This document shows positions 1 through 6,796 of a stretch of 33,570 bases of DNA, piece after piece. The position numbers were made by a program, and so were the translations under genes. Source of the stretch: an uncultured Cellulophaga sp. (GTDB lineage Bacteria; Bacteroidota; Bacteroidia; Flavobacteriales; Flavobacteriaceae); NCBI GenBank assembly GCA_947496695.1, contig CANMEI010000014.1:1-33570 (forward strand), given 5' to 3'. The first letter of the stretch is position 1; the number at the start of each line of letters is the position of its first letter. Below the pieces are notes generated by a model. The model was given only the letters and a program-made list of their open reading frames with translations, did not search any database and was not told where the DNA came from.

Positions 1-114
1 AACTCACGTTTAAGCACCTTAAAAATAACCAATTACTTAACTAATTGAAAAATGAAACCGCCTTAAAAGACGGTTATTAAGGTCATTATTTTAGAAATTA
101 TGGAGTTGTGCAAC
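1..114 (+). mobile_element. Right end of a truncated insertion sequence (IS1182-like, probable)
   Basis: This stretch ends in GTTGTGCAAC (105-114), whose reverse complement GTTGCACAAC matches the first nine bases of the IS end at 33451 (GTTGCACAAG). A hairpin with a CCGCCTT/AAGACGG-type stem (about 57-77) is a plausible IS 3' terminator. Open frames from base 1 stop at about 44-48 and could be the last residues of a transposase, but too little is left to identify it. The IS interrupts the attC-like site of the kinase cassette: the GTTAGCTACA core at 125-134 is present, but the other half of the site is missing beyond the IS. Assignment to the same family as the right-hand IS is inferred from the shared nine-base terminus only. 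Confidence 0.5.
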
Positions 115-134
115 GGTTACCACTGTTAGCTACA
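115..134 (-). repeat. attC-like site of the kinase cassette, truncated by the IS
   Basis: On the minus strand the end of the kinase unit reads TGTAGCTAAC (125-134 on plus as GTTAGCTACA). It is the exact reverse complement of the unit's own start (TGTAGCTAAC on plus, 1238-1247). The core overlaps the kinase stop codon (130-132). Ten further bases (115-124) remain of the site arm before the IS terminus at 114. Confidence 0.65.
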
Positions 135-1227
135 GTTTTTTTATTTCTTCAAGTAGTAATCCGCAATTTTTGGTTCTCAAATTTATGTTTGCAAGACAGC
201 CAATAATACAGTTTCTATACTCTTCTTTAATTCCGTCAATTTCCTTTAGAGATTCTAAAATAGAAGTTCCAGCTGGTGGTTGTCCTGTAAGTAGAGTAAA
301 CCAAGTTGCTCCTAATGAATATATATCAGACCTTTTGTCTACCAACTTTGGGTTCTCAACCAATTCAGGAGCATTGTAATATCCACTAATAGTTGCTTCT
401 CCAGTTTTTGTCAATCTAGAATGCAATTCATTCTCAATAAAAATTCCTAATCCAAAATCTATTATTCTAAATTGATTTGGAGCAGAAGCCATAATATTAC
501 TAGGTTTTAAATCACGGTGAATAATTCCGACTTCTTCGTGAGCATAATTCATTCCTTCTATTATGCTTTTCATTGCAACCAACGCTTTTTCAGGAGTTAA
601 TCTACCGTGTTTACTTAAGATTTCATTTAGGTTCAAACCATCAAAGTATTCCATTCGAATAAATGGACGTTGACCAATTAATCCAGCATCATAAACCTTA
701 ATAATTGATGGATGATTTAACTTAAATAACATTCTTGCTTCTTGAAAAAACCTTTCAAGTTCTTTTTCTCCTCCTTCGTAAAATGCAGGTGCGAATATTT
801 TAACTGCAAAAGGAAGTTTCAATAATTTATGTTCGAATAAATAAACTAGTCCAAATCCACCTTGTCCTATTATTTTTTTTTCTTCATAGTTTTTCTTGAA
901 TTCAAGAGAGCCTTCTCCTGTTTCGTATTCTACTATTTCCAAAATCGGATTTAAAGCTTCTGCAATTATAATTCGTCTCTCTGCATATGAAGGAGCTGCA
1001 CCTTTAATATAACCCCAAAATTCATCTGCGGTTCTGCATAATTTCAAAAATCTCGGAGTAATATTTTCCACTCCAGGAATTCCTAGCACCATTTTTCGTA
1101 AACGGCTATATTCCTTTTGCTCAAATTCGCCACCAGTTGCTCGTGAAATTAAACCCATTTTGAATTGCTCAATTTGCAAGACAATATCGTCTTCTTCTGC
1201 AATGTTATTTAATTCTTGGATTTTCAT
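130..1227 (-). CDS. Serine/threonine protein kinase with helical N-terminal domain
   Basis: This is a eukaryotic-like (Hanks-type) protein kinase of 365 residues, expected to phosphorylate Ser/Thr of unknown targets in the cytoplasm. Visible motifs are the glycine loop GQGGFG at about 121-126, AVK lysine K143, helix-C glutamate E163, HRDLKPSN with catalytic D239 and N244, and IDFG with D257. All catalytic residues are present, so it should be active. Residues 1-100 form an N-terminal region without a recognised domain. There is no membrane segment and no C-terminal sensor domain, unlike PknB. It is the last gene of the left cassette array, and its unit is bounded by complementary 10-bp ends (1238-1247 and 125-134). 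Single-gene kinases in cassettes could serve in defence or signalling, but the sequence does not say which. Confidence 0.85.
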   Translation of the reverse strand: MKIQELNNIAEEDDIVLQIEQFKMGLISRATGGEFEQKEYSRLRKMVLGIPGVENITPRFLKLCRTADEFWGYIKGAAPSYAERRIIIAEALNPILEIVEYETGEGSLEFKKNYEEKKIIGQGGFGLVYLFEHKLLKLPFAVKIFAPAFYEGGEKELERFFQEARMLFKLNHPSIIKVYDAGLIGQRPFIRMEYFDGLNLNEILSKHGRLTPEKALVAMKSIIEGMNYAHEEVGIIHRDLKPSNIMASAPNQFRIIDFGLGIFIENELHSRLTKTGEATISGYYNAPELVENPKLVDKRSDIYSLGATWFTLLTGQPPAGTSILESLKEIDGIKEEYRNCIIGCLANINLRTKNCGLLLEEIKKL

Positions 1228-1237
1228 TTTTTCAAAT

Positions 1238-1438
1238 TGTAGCTAACGGTTGAGCTATGAACAGTACGGGGGCAAATAAGCGATTATTTTCCGCCAAGCA
1301 CATAGCAAAATCTTTTTGTTTTGTTTTTTCTTTTATTGTTTAAAGCAAAATCCAAAAGATTTTGCGGACATCATAAAAATACACAAACCTTTCGATTAAG
1401 CCCGAAGCCCGTATTGTTTATAGGTTGTGTTGTAACAC
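1238..1438 (-). repeat. attC-like recombination site (DUF4375 / kinase junction)
   Basis: This 201-bp imperfect inverted repeat lies between two co-oriented genes. Arms GCTATGAACAGTACGGG (1254-1270) and CCCGTATTGTTTATAGG (1408-1424) pair at 14 of 17 positions. The outer cores differ from each other: TGTAGCTAAC (1238-1247) belongs to the kinase unit, and GTTGTAACAC (1429-1438) belongs to the DUF4375 unit. Each core pairs with the far end of its own unit instead, as in integron attC sites. An inner hairpin (1345-1369, GCAAAATC/GATTTTGC arms, then GGAC) recurs in other sites of this window. Confidence 0.75.
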
Positions 1439-1439
1439 G

Positions 1440-1991
1440 TTATTTTTCGAAGTCACCTTTGTTTGCTTTTATAAACTTAATCAGCAGATTCGGTAAATCA
1501 TCAATTTCCCACTCTCCTGATTCCTTATTTGGTCCATAAAATTTTGTGTCCAGAGTATTCCAGTATTCAGAAGATTTTTCACTTATTAAATCCAAAATTT
1601 CGCCTCTTTTGTCTCGGTCTTCAGGAACAGCTCCGTTTGGAAATTGGTCGTTCCCTTTTTTCACAACTCCAGCAGTTTTTGTCGCTCCGATTTGTTTTAA
1701 AGCAATTACTGTTTCCATTGCGTAATCACCGCTTGAATTCCAGTAAAATTGATGGAATCCTCCATTATTAACTTCTCGTTCTAAGTTTTCAATAATTAGC
1801 AGAACTCTTTGAGAAGAGTTGAGTTTTTCCATTTCATCTCCATACTTCGATTTTTCGTTCAAATAAGTGTCAATTTCCATTACAATCATATCCTCTCGGT
1901 CCATTTGGAGTACTTTTTCCAAATCGAATTTGGTTTGGGAATTACAACTCGTAAAGAATATAGTTGATAGAAATAATAGGATTTTTTTCAA
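1440..1991 (-). CDS. DUF4375 (DMP19-like) lipoprotein
   Basis: This is a 183-residue protein with a lipoprotein signal peptide: KKILLFLSTIFFTSC, lipobox cysteine at about residue 16. It is therefore probably anchored in the cell envelope. The middle carries the DMP19/DUF4375 signature NGGFHQFYWNSSGDY, followed by helices with conserved glycines and acidic residues. DMP19 itself is described as a DNA mimic, but most DUF4375 proteins are uncharacterised, and a secreted form cannot act as a cytosolic DNA mimic, so no function is assigned. The gene fills its cassette: ten-base ends complementary to one another lie at 2013-2022 and 1429-1438, and the stop codon is adjacent to the 3' core. Expression probably depends on an upstream promoter in the array. 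Confidence 0.75.
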   Translation of the reverse strand: MKKILLFLSTIFFTSCNSQTKFDLEKVLQMDREDMIVMEIDTYLNEKSKYGDEMEKLNSSQRVLLIIENLEREVNNGGFHQFYWNSSGDYAMETVIALKQIGATKTAGVVKKGNDQFPNGAVPEDRDKRGEILDLISEKSSEYWNTLDTKFYGPNKESGEWEIDDLPNLLIKFIKANKGDFEK

Positions 1992-2011
1992 TGTTTAATG
2001 GTTTTGTATAA

Positions 2012-2218
2012 TGTGTTACAACGGTGAGGCTATGGCAAGTAGGGCAGGCAAGGAAACTTTTCGTTTCCGTCTGGTCTGCGAGCCAGAGCTTTTTGTTTTG
2101 TAATTATTTTTTCTTTTTTAATTGCCAAATCCAAAAGATTTGGCGGACTCAGTAAACATGCCCAAGCCTTTAAATATAGGACTTTACGCCCTATTTGCTA
2201 TAGCCATTGTTAGGCACA
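2012..2218 (-). repeat. attC-like recombination site (TPR / DUF4375 junction)
   Basis: This is a 207-bp inverted repeat. Arms GGCTATGGCAAGTAGGGC (2028-2045) and GCCCTATTTGCTATAGCC (2188-2205) pair at 16 of 18 positions. On the minus strand it opens with GCCTAAC, an exact RYYYAAC integron core, belonging to the TPR unit (2209-2218 on plus reads GTTAGGCACA). It closes with GTTGTAACACA, belonging to the DUF4375 unit (2012-2022). An inner palindrome GCCAAATC/GATTTGGC followed by GGAC lies at 2124-2148. Confidence 0.8.
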
Positions 2219-2226
2219 GGCTTTTT

Positions 2227-3129
2227 TTATTCACATTCTTTGTCAATCCTTTCTTGTGCATATTCCGCACCCAATTCCTTTGCTTTTGTCCATAATTCAC
2301 ATGCTTTTTTCAATTGCTTTAAATTGAAATATGTATTACCCTTATTAAAATAAGCTTGTGGATTTTCAGGTTCTAATATGATTGCTCGGTCATAAAATTC
2401 GATAGCAATATTATATTCTTCATTTTCGTCGCTCAACGTTCCTCGAGATACAATTGCGCCATAAAATTCAGGGTTAATTTCAATTGCTTTATCGTAATCT
2501 TTCATTGCGTATGTGAACATGTTAAGCTCATTTTTCGCATAACCCAAGTCATAGTATGAGTGATAATCTTTGGGATTTACTTTGAGAGTATTATTCCAAT
2601 TCACGATGGCTCCAAAAAGGTTTTCTTTTCTATATAATTCAACAGCTTTTTCGTAGTAGAGCCTTTCTTTGTCTGGTGAATAGTCAAGAAATTCAACTTT
2701 TTCATTGTCGTTAAATGCTCCATAACCTGCAAGTTTAGAATCAAACTGATAACCTTCTTTGTAAAATGATAGCTCCCAAAAGACTATATTATCTTCGGTA
2801 ATTGGGAACTTTTCAGTATTCCCATATAGTTGATAAAGTCCATTCTCTTCGGTAATCTTTAATTCTGAACAATTGTATTTTTCGGAAAGTGAATTTGAAA
2901 GGTCTTCTAAATTTTCTCTTTTGTTACTTTCGAATGTAAAGTCCACATTATTTAGTCCGTATTCTGGGAACTTATCATTCGCAATCCTCTCATAAAGTCC
3001 TAACGCGTTCAGTAATTCAGTCCGCCAGTTGTCGGAATATTTTTCCCATGTGAAGTATGTATTTTCCATTTGCGAATTGGCACTAATAAATGTAAAAAGG
3101 GTTATTATGAATAATAGGTTTGATTTCAT
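2227..3129 (-). CDS. Secreted tetratricopeptide-repeat protein
   Basis: This 300-residue protein has an N-terminal signal peptide (KSNLLFIITLFTFISANSQ) without a clear lipobox, so it is probably exported to the periplasm. Residues 20-155 form an unrecognised domain rich in acidic and aromatic residues. Residues 160-290 contain about four TPR units, visible as A-x-x-x-Y-x-x-A-I repeats (for example YAMKDYDKAIEINPEFYGA and IAIEFYDRAIILEPENPQA), which normally bind peptides or proteins. It is the only gene of its cassette, whose ends TGTGCCTAAC (3139-3148) and GTTAGGCACA (2209-2218) are exact reverse complements. The partner and function are unknown. Confidence 0.8.
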   Translation of the reverse strand: MKSNLLFIITLFTFISANSQMENTYFTWEKYSDNWRTELLNALGLYERIANDKFPEYGLNNVDFTFESNKRENLEDLSNSLSEKYNCSELKITEENGLYQLYGNTEKFPITEDNIVFWELSFYKEGYQFDSKLAGYGAFNDNEKVEFLDYSPDKERLYYEKAVELYRKENLFGAIVNWNNTLKVNPKDYHSYYDLGYAKNELNMFTYAMKDYDKAIEINPEFYGAIVSRGTLSDENEEYNIAIEFYDRAIILEPENPQAYFNKGNTYFNLKQLKKACELWTKAKELGAEYAQERIDKECE

Positions 3130-3138
3130 TTTTCAGCT

Positions 3139-3275
3139 TGTGCCTAACGGTCTTGTATATGAAAAGTAGCGGATTTTACGCACTAACTTTTCGGATTATA
3201 ACTGACCATTAATTTATTCAATTTCTTTCGATTAAGCGATTAAACCGCTATTTTTTATATACGTTGTTCTATGCA
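3139..3275 (-). repeat. attC-like recombination site (CBASS / TPR junction)
   Basis: At 137 bp this is the shortest intact site of the left array. Arms GTATATGAAAAGTAGCGG (3155-3172) and CCGCTATTTTTTATATAC (3245-3262) pair at 15 of 18 positions. The cores are TGTGCCTAAC (3139-3148; the TPR unit start, GTTAGGC on minus, an exact GTTRRRY match) and GTTCTATGCA (3266-3275; the end of the CBASS unit). It lacks the inner GCCAAAT palindrome of the longer sites. Confidence 0.8.
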
Positions 3276-3279
3276 GTTT

Positions 3280-4143
3280 TTATTCGTTAATCATAATTTC
3301 AATCGACTCATCTGCAATCCCTTCTGTTTTCTTCTTGAATATATTATAAAACCAATTAGGTACTTTATTAGATATCAATCTTTGTGTATAATATAAATCT
3401 TGAATTTGCCTCAACTCAATCTTACTTGGAATTGCATTATTATCTTTAAAATCCTTATATAAATCATCAATTATTTTGTTTATTCTTTCATATGTTTCAA
3501 TTATTCCATTTTGAGCCTTAATTGTCGTTGTTCCAAAAACTAAAGCAGGAATTGATGGTGCTAACCAAACAATTAAATCAAATAATCCTGTATTCTTGTA
3601 GAGTGATAAAGCAATCATACCTCCATAATATAATACAATCATAATTTTAATGAAAAGCGTAAATTGTTTTCTTTGAGATTTACCCCAAATAGCATTGCAT
3701 TTATAAGCAAGAAGAACTGCTATTTCGTGTTTTAAGTTTTTATTAATTTTAGTTGAATACCAATTCGTTAAGTTTTCGTTTTTGTTGGGTTTACTTAATT
3801 CAAGTATTTTACTAATTTCTATTTTATCTCCAACTAAAATTTCGTTTCGTTCAATTTTAAATAAATCTGTGTCAAATTGGTCTTGAATAATTGCTCCTGT
3901 TTTCGTTTGCTTATCCATAAAAACTTGAGAAAAAATAGAAATTAATGTCCAAATAACACCAATTACAGCAACCAATGTAGCGTGATTTAAGTCAAAAAAC
4001 AGTAATACAGTTGGTGATAATGCTATCAATATGCTAACTATATCAATAATTTGAAATTTCTTCGCTTTATTATAAGCCGAGTTTTGAGCTTTTAATAATC
4101 TCAAAAATGGTTCAGTATTTTGGTCTTGTATTATTGTATTCAT
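3280..4143 (-). CDS. S-4TM family putative pore-forming effector (CBASS effector)
   Basis: This is a 287-residue membrane protein. Hydrophobic stretches at about 31-52, 56-76, 165-186 and 190-208 form two pairs of membrane helices around a soluble central part, the layout of the S-4TM/SLATT-type effectors found beside CD-NTase genes. In that family the effector is thought to open the inner membrane when a nucleotide signal is sensed, killing the infected cell. The start lies two bases after the stop of the upstream nucleotidyltransferase gene, so the two are almost certainly co-translated. Family placement rests on topology, the soluble-region style and the neighbour. SLATT subfamily assignment is uncertain. 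Confidence 0.75.
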   Translation of the reverse strand: MNTIIQDQNTEPFLRLLKAQNSAYNKAKKFQIIDIVSILIALSPTVLLFFDLNHATLVAVIGVIWTLISIFSQVFMDKQTKTGAIIQDQFDTDLFKIERNEILVGDKIEISKILELSKPNKNENLTNWYSTKINKNLKHEIAVLLAYKCNAIWGKSQRKQFTLFIKIMIVLYYGGMIALSLYKNTGLFDLIVWLAPSIPALVFGTTTIKAQNGIIETYERINKIIDDLYKDFKDNNAIPSKIELRQIQDLYYTQRLISNKVPNWFYNIFKKKTEGIADESIEIMINE

Positions 4144-4145
4144 AA

Positions 4146-5015
4146 TTAATAGTATGAAGGGTATTTTTCGTTAAAAAAGAGATTCCACCAATAAAATGCA
4201 TCTTCTATTTTCTCATTATATTCTGATGTCCTAGCATTAGCACTTCTCCTTTTTGCAGTTGCTAGTTTAGATAATGCATCTCTTTTTTTTGCATCTGATG
4301 AGCAAGGATAAATGTAGCCTGATATTCCTGTTGGGTCAATTATAGCAGGTAAATTATTATCATATAATGATGCCATAATTTTCATAATGTCTATAGAATA
4401 TTCTATATATCTTTCATCTTTTGCATATTGTACAATTTTCATTTCAAGATAGAATGAAGATATTGGCACATTACAATAATATTTCCAAGCCTTTATAAAC
4501 CTAATCAAAGGCTTAACTTTAAAATATAAGTTTTTGTTAACTTCGGAAACATATTGATTATGCGATTTAGGTCCAGCTTTAATCCAACCTGAATTACCAT
4601 CTGGAATATCGTATATATTGTTTCCATTATGCAACCTTATAAAATCGGCAGGAACAATTTCTGTAGTTTCAGCATTTTGATTGCCAAATGGACAAACTAC
4701 AGCAGGACTGTCAACATAAACTCCAGTTGTTGGAAATCTTTTTTGAAGGACTTCTTTAATTTCTCGTAAAGTTGTAGCAGAATTCTTTTTGAGATTTTTT
4801 GTTGGTATACTAGCAAAATAGTCTGTATCACTGTAACCTCTTATGCTTGTCCCATTTCCATTTGAACCTGTTCTAAAAAAATTCGTCATACCAAAATTAC
4901 TTTCTAAACAACTCTTTATTGAAGCTCTATGACTTTTTACTGCTGTCGATTCAGTTGTATTCGGTGTAAGTCTAGTATGAAGAGTGTCAAATCCTTGACT
5001 TATTGTTTTTGGCAT
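4146..5015 (-). CDS. CBASS CD-NTase-like nucleotidyltransferase
   Basis: This 289-residue protein has the nucleotidyltransferase active site of SMODS/CD-NTase enzymes. G50-S51 begins RTGSNGNGTSIRGYSDTD, with metal-binding D63 and D65, and the third acidic position is E119 in TTEIVPA, where many homologues have Asp. It is expected to make a cyclic or linear oligonucleotide second messenger on phage infection and so activate the membrane effector encoded next (3280-4143). No E1/E2 or JAB (Cap2/Cap3) genes or HORMA/TRIP13 genes are present, which fits a minimal two-gene (type I) CBASS. The pair forms one cassette with exact complementary ends (5031-5040 and 3266-3275), directly next to the recombinase. 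Confidence 0.85.
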   Translation of the reverse strand: MPKTISQGFDTLHTRLTPNTTESTAVKSHRASIKSCLESNFGMTNFFRTGSNGNGTSIRGYSDTDYFASIPTKNLKKNSATTLREIKEVLQKRFPTTGVYVDSPAVVCPFGNQNAETTEIVPADFIRLHNGNNIYDIPDGNSGWIKAGPKSHNQYVSEVNKNLYFKVKPLIRFIKAWKYYCNVPISSFYLEMKIVQYAKDERYIEYSIDIMKIMASLYDNNLPAIIDPTGISGYIYPCSSDAKKRDALSKLATAKRRSANARTSEYNEKIEDAFYWWNLFFNEKYPSYY

Positions 5016-5030
5016 ATGGTTTGGTTAAAT

Positions 5031-5087
5031 TGCATAGAACGTAAGGATAACCGTATACATACGGTTATTTCTATTTTATACTTACTG
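5031..5087 (-). other. Candidate attI (primary integration site) with hairpin
   Basis: Between the recombinase stop codon and the first cassette lies a palindrome with 9-bp arms and a 4-nt loop (ATAACCGTA, TACA, TACGGTTAT; 5047-5068). It is followed on the minus strand by CCTTACG|TTCTATGCA, the junction with the CBASS cassette (its start core is 5031-5040). No T-run follows the hairpin on minus, so it is not an obvious terminator. Position and layout suggest the recombinase-binding part of attI; this is inference. Confidence 0.5.
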
Positions 5088-6272
5088 CTAATCTAGTGGA
5101 TTTTTTATTTTTTTGAAAGTATTTGTGGCTACGTGTGTATAAATTTCTGTTGTTTTAGTAGAACTATGACCAAGTAATACTTGAATTTGCCTTAAATCTA
5201 CTCCCGATTCCAGTAAATGTGTAGCAAAACTATGGCGTAGTATATGCGGACTAATACTTTCACGTATTCCTGCTTTCTTAGAGGCTAATTTTACAATTCT
5301 CAATACACTCTCTCCACTATATTTATCACCTTTTTGTCCTTCAAACAAATAATTTTTTGGGTTATATTCTTTATAATAAAGCCTTAAATCATTTAAAGCA
5401 TTTTTTGAGAGGAGCGTAAATCTATCCTTGTTTCCTTTCGAATTTTGCACCCTTACTAACATTCTTTTACTATCAATGTCATTTACTTTTAAATTTAATA
5501 ATTCACTTTTACGTAAACCAGAACCATATAACAATTCAACAACACACCTATGTTTTATATTATTCGTATTATTAATTATTAAAAGTATTTCTTCTTTTGA
5601 AATTACTTTTGGGAGTTTGTATTCTTTGCGTGGGCGCTCTATCTCATAAAACCTATTTGGCATCCCTAAAACTAACTCGTAATAAAATTTAATAGCATTT
5701 ATAGCTTGGTTAATATAAGAGTTAGACATTTTTTTCTGGATTAAATGTTGCAGAAAAACGCGTATATCATCTTCATTTAAAGTGTTAATAGCTCTATCAT
5801 AATAAAAATTAATATACATTTCAAAGAAAGAGACATATATACGAACGGTATTGTTTGAATATCTTTTTAGTTCAAGTTTAAGTAAATATTTTTCAGGACA
5901 ATACTTGTAATATGGGGTAGTTTTTCTTTTTCTGAACCAGTTTATATCTAATGGTTCATTACCTGTGTTTATAGGTTTATTATTTGAAAATCGATTATAG
6001 TTAATCCAAACCACGCCTTTAAATAATTTAAAAATATGATCTAAATTTTGCTTGGTATTGGGTAAATAAACCATTTTGTAAGTATTACTCCATTTAGGTT
6101 CAGGTAAACTTTTTATTAGGGCATGTATAATTTTATCCGAATCAAATTTTAACCCAATCATTTTAGTATTATTAATCATAAGATGATATAAGGTTATAGA
6201 TTTAATATGTTGTTTTAAAGGGATATTCATAAGGTGTAATAGAATAATTTGATCACAATTTAGAATATGCAA
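5088..6272 (-). CDS. Xer-like tyrosine recombinase, candidate integron integrase
   Basis: This is a tyrosine site-specific recombinase of 394 residues that would cut, rejoin and exchange cassette DNA. All catalytic residues are visible: R254 (YGSGLRKSE), K279, H343-x-x-R346 (HILRH), H369 (LLGHSS) and nucleophile Y378 (IYTHV). Residues about 25-95 form an extra N-terminal domain, followed by a SAM-like core-binding domain (about 125-215). The C-terminus KNPLD resembles the SPLD end of IntI proteins. The distance from K279 to H343 is Xer-like and leaves no room for the additional helix insertion that marks IntI. The start is uncertain: Met15 (6230) is more likely than the first Met, since the conserved-looking part begins after it. 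It is co-oriented with and directly upstream of the cassette array, and divergent from the zinc-ribbon gene at 6337. Confidence 0.85.
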   Translation of the reverse strand: MHILNCDQIILLHLMNIPLKQHIKSITLYHLMINNTKMIGLKFDSDKIIHALIKSLPEPKWSNTYKMVYLPNTKQNLDHIFKLFKGVVWINYNRFSNNKPINTGNEPLDINWFRKRKTTPYYKYCPEKYLLKLELKRYSNNTVRIYVSFFEMYINFYYDRAINTLNEDDIRVFLQHLIQKKMSNSYINQAINAIKFYYELVLGMPNRFYEIERPRKEYKLPKVISKEEILLIINNTNNIKHRCVVELLYGSGLRKSELLNLKVNDIDSKRMLVRVQNSKGNKDRFTLLSKNALNDLRLYYKEYNPKNYLFEGQKGDKYSGESVLRIVKLASKKAGIRESISPHILRHSFATHLLESGVDLRQIQVLLGHSSTKTTEIYTHVATNTFKKIKNPLD

Positions 6273-6336
6273 ATGATTTAATCGTATTTTAACCGAATAA
6301 TGTTCGCATATACATTCATTTAATTTTTTTTTTGAA

Positions 6337-6726
6337 ATGAGAATTCAACAATATTGTAAATACTGTGATAAAGAACTTCAGGGCAGAACCGATAAAAAGT
6401 ATTGTAACCTTCATTGTAAGAGTGCATACCAATACCAATTAACAAAAGAACAACCAGAACGCTTTTATAATATTGTAGATAACCAACTAAAACTTAACCG
6501 TAAAATTCTTAAAGAATTTAATAAAGGAGGAAAAGTAATTGTTAGGGTAGAATTAATAAATGAATTGGGATTTGATGCTAATTTTTTTACACACTTTTGG
6601 AAAAATAAAAAAGGAGAAGTTTATCTATTTGTATATGAATATGGATTTTTAAAAATTAAAGAACAGACTAATGAAAAGTATGTTCTGGTACTTTGGCAAG
6701 AGTATATGAGTAAACCAAAAAAATAA
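6337..6726 (+). CDS. Small zinc-ribbon protein, divergent from the recombinase
   Basis: This is a 129-residue protein. The N-terminus carries a Cys4 zinc-binding pattern (C7-x2-C10 and C23-x3-C27, with H26), similar to DUF2116-type zinc ribbons. The rest (about 45-125) is a small alpha/beta domain without a recognised family. It starts 64 bp from the first Met of the divergent recombinase gene and may share a regulatory region with it. It could be a DNA-binding regulator or accessory factor of the recombinase, but that is guesswork from position and the zinc ribbon. Confidence 0.65.
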   Translation: MRIQQYCKYCDKELQGRTDKKYCNLHCKSAYQYQLTKEQPERFYNIVDNQLKLNRKILKEFNKGGKVIVRVELINELGFDANFFTHFWKNKKGEVYLFVYEYGFLKIKEQTNEKYVLVLWQEYMSKPKK

Positions 6727-6796
6727 TTTGACTATTTTTATACTATTCAAGTGAAATATATGAATTATATAAAACTCAGATGTATGGTTTTTTATT

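Noticed and set aside
115..134. A minimal attC of about 30 bp formed by GTAGCTAAC...GTTGCACAAC
   Set aside because: The GTTGCACAAC half is better explained as an IS terminus, because the same end with a transposase start occurs at 33451.
1321..1771. Plus-strand open frames across the 1238-1438 spacer and the DUF4375 gene
   Set aside because: They lie opposite a gene with a signal peptide and family motif, or inside an inverted repeat, and show no protein-like features.
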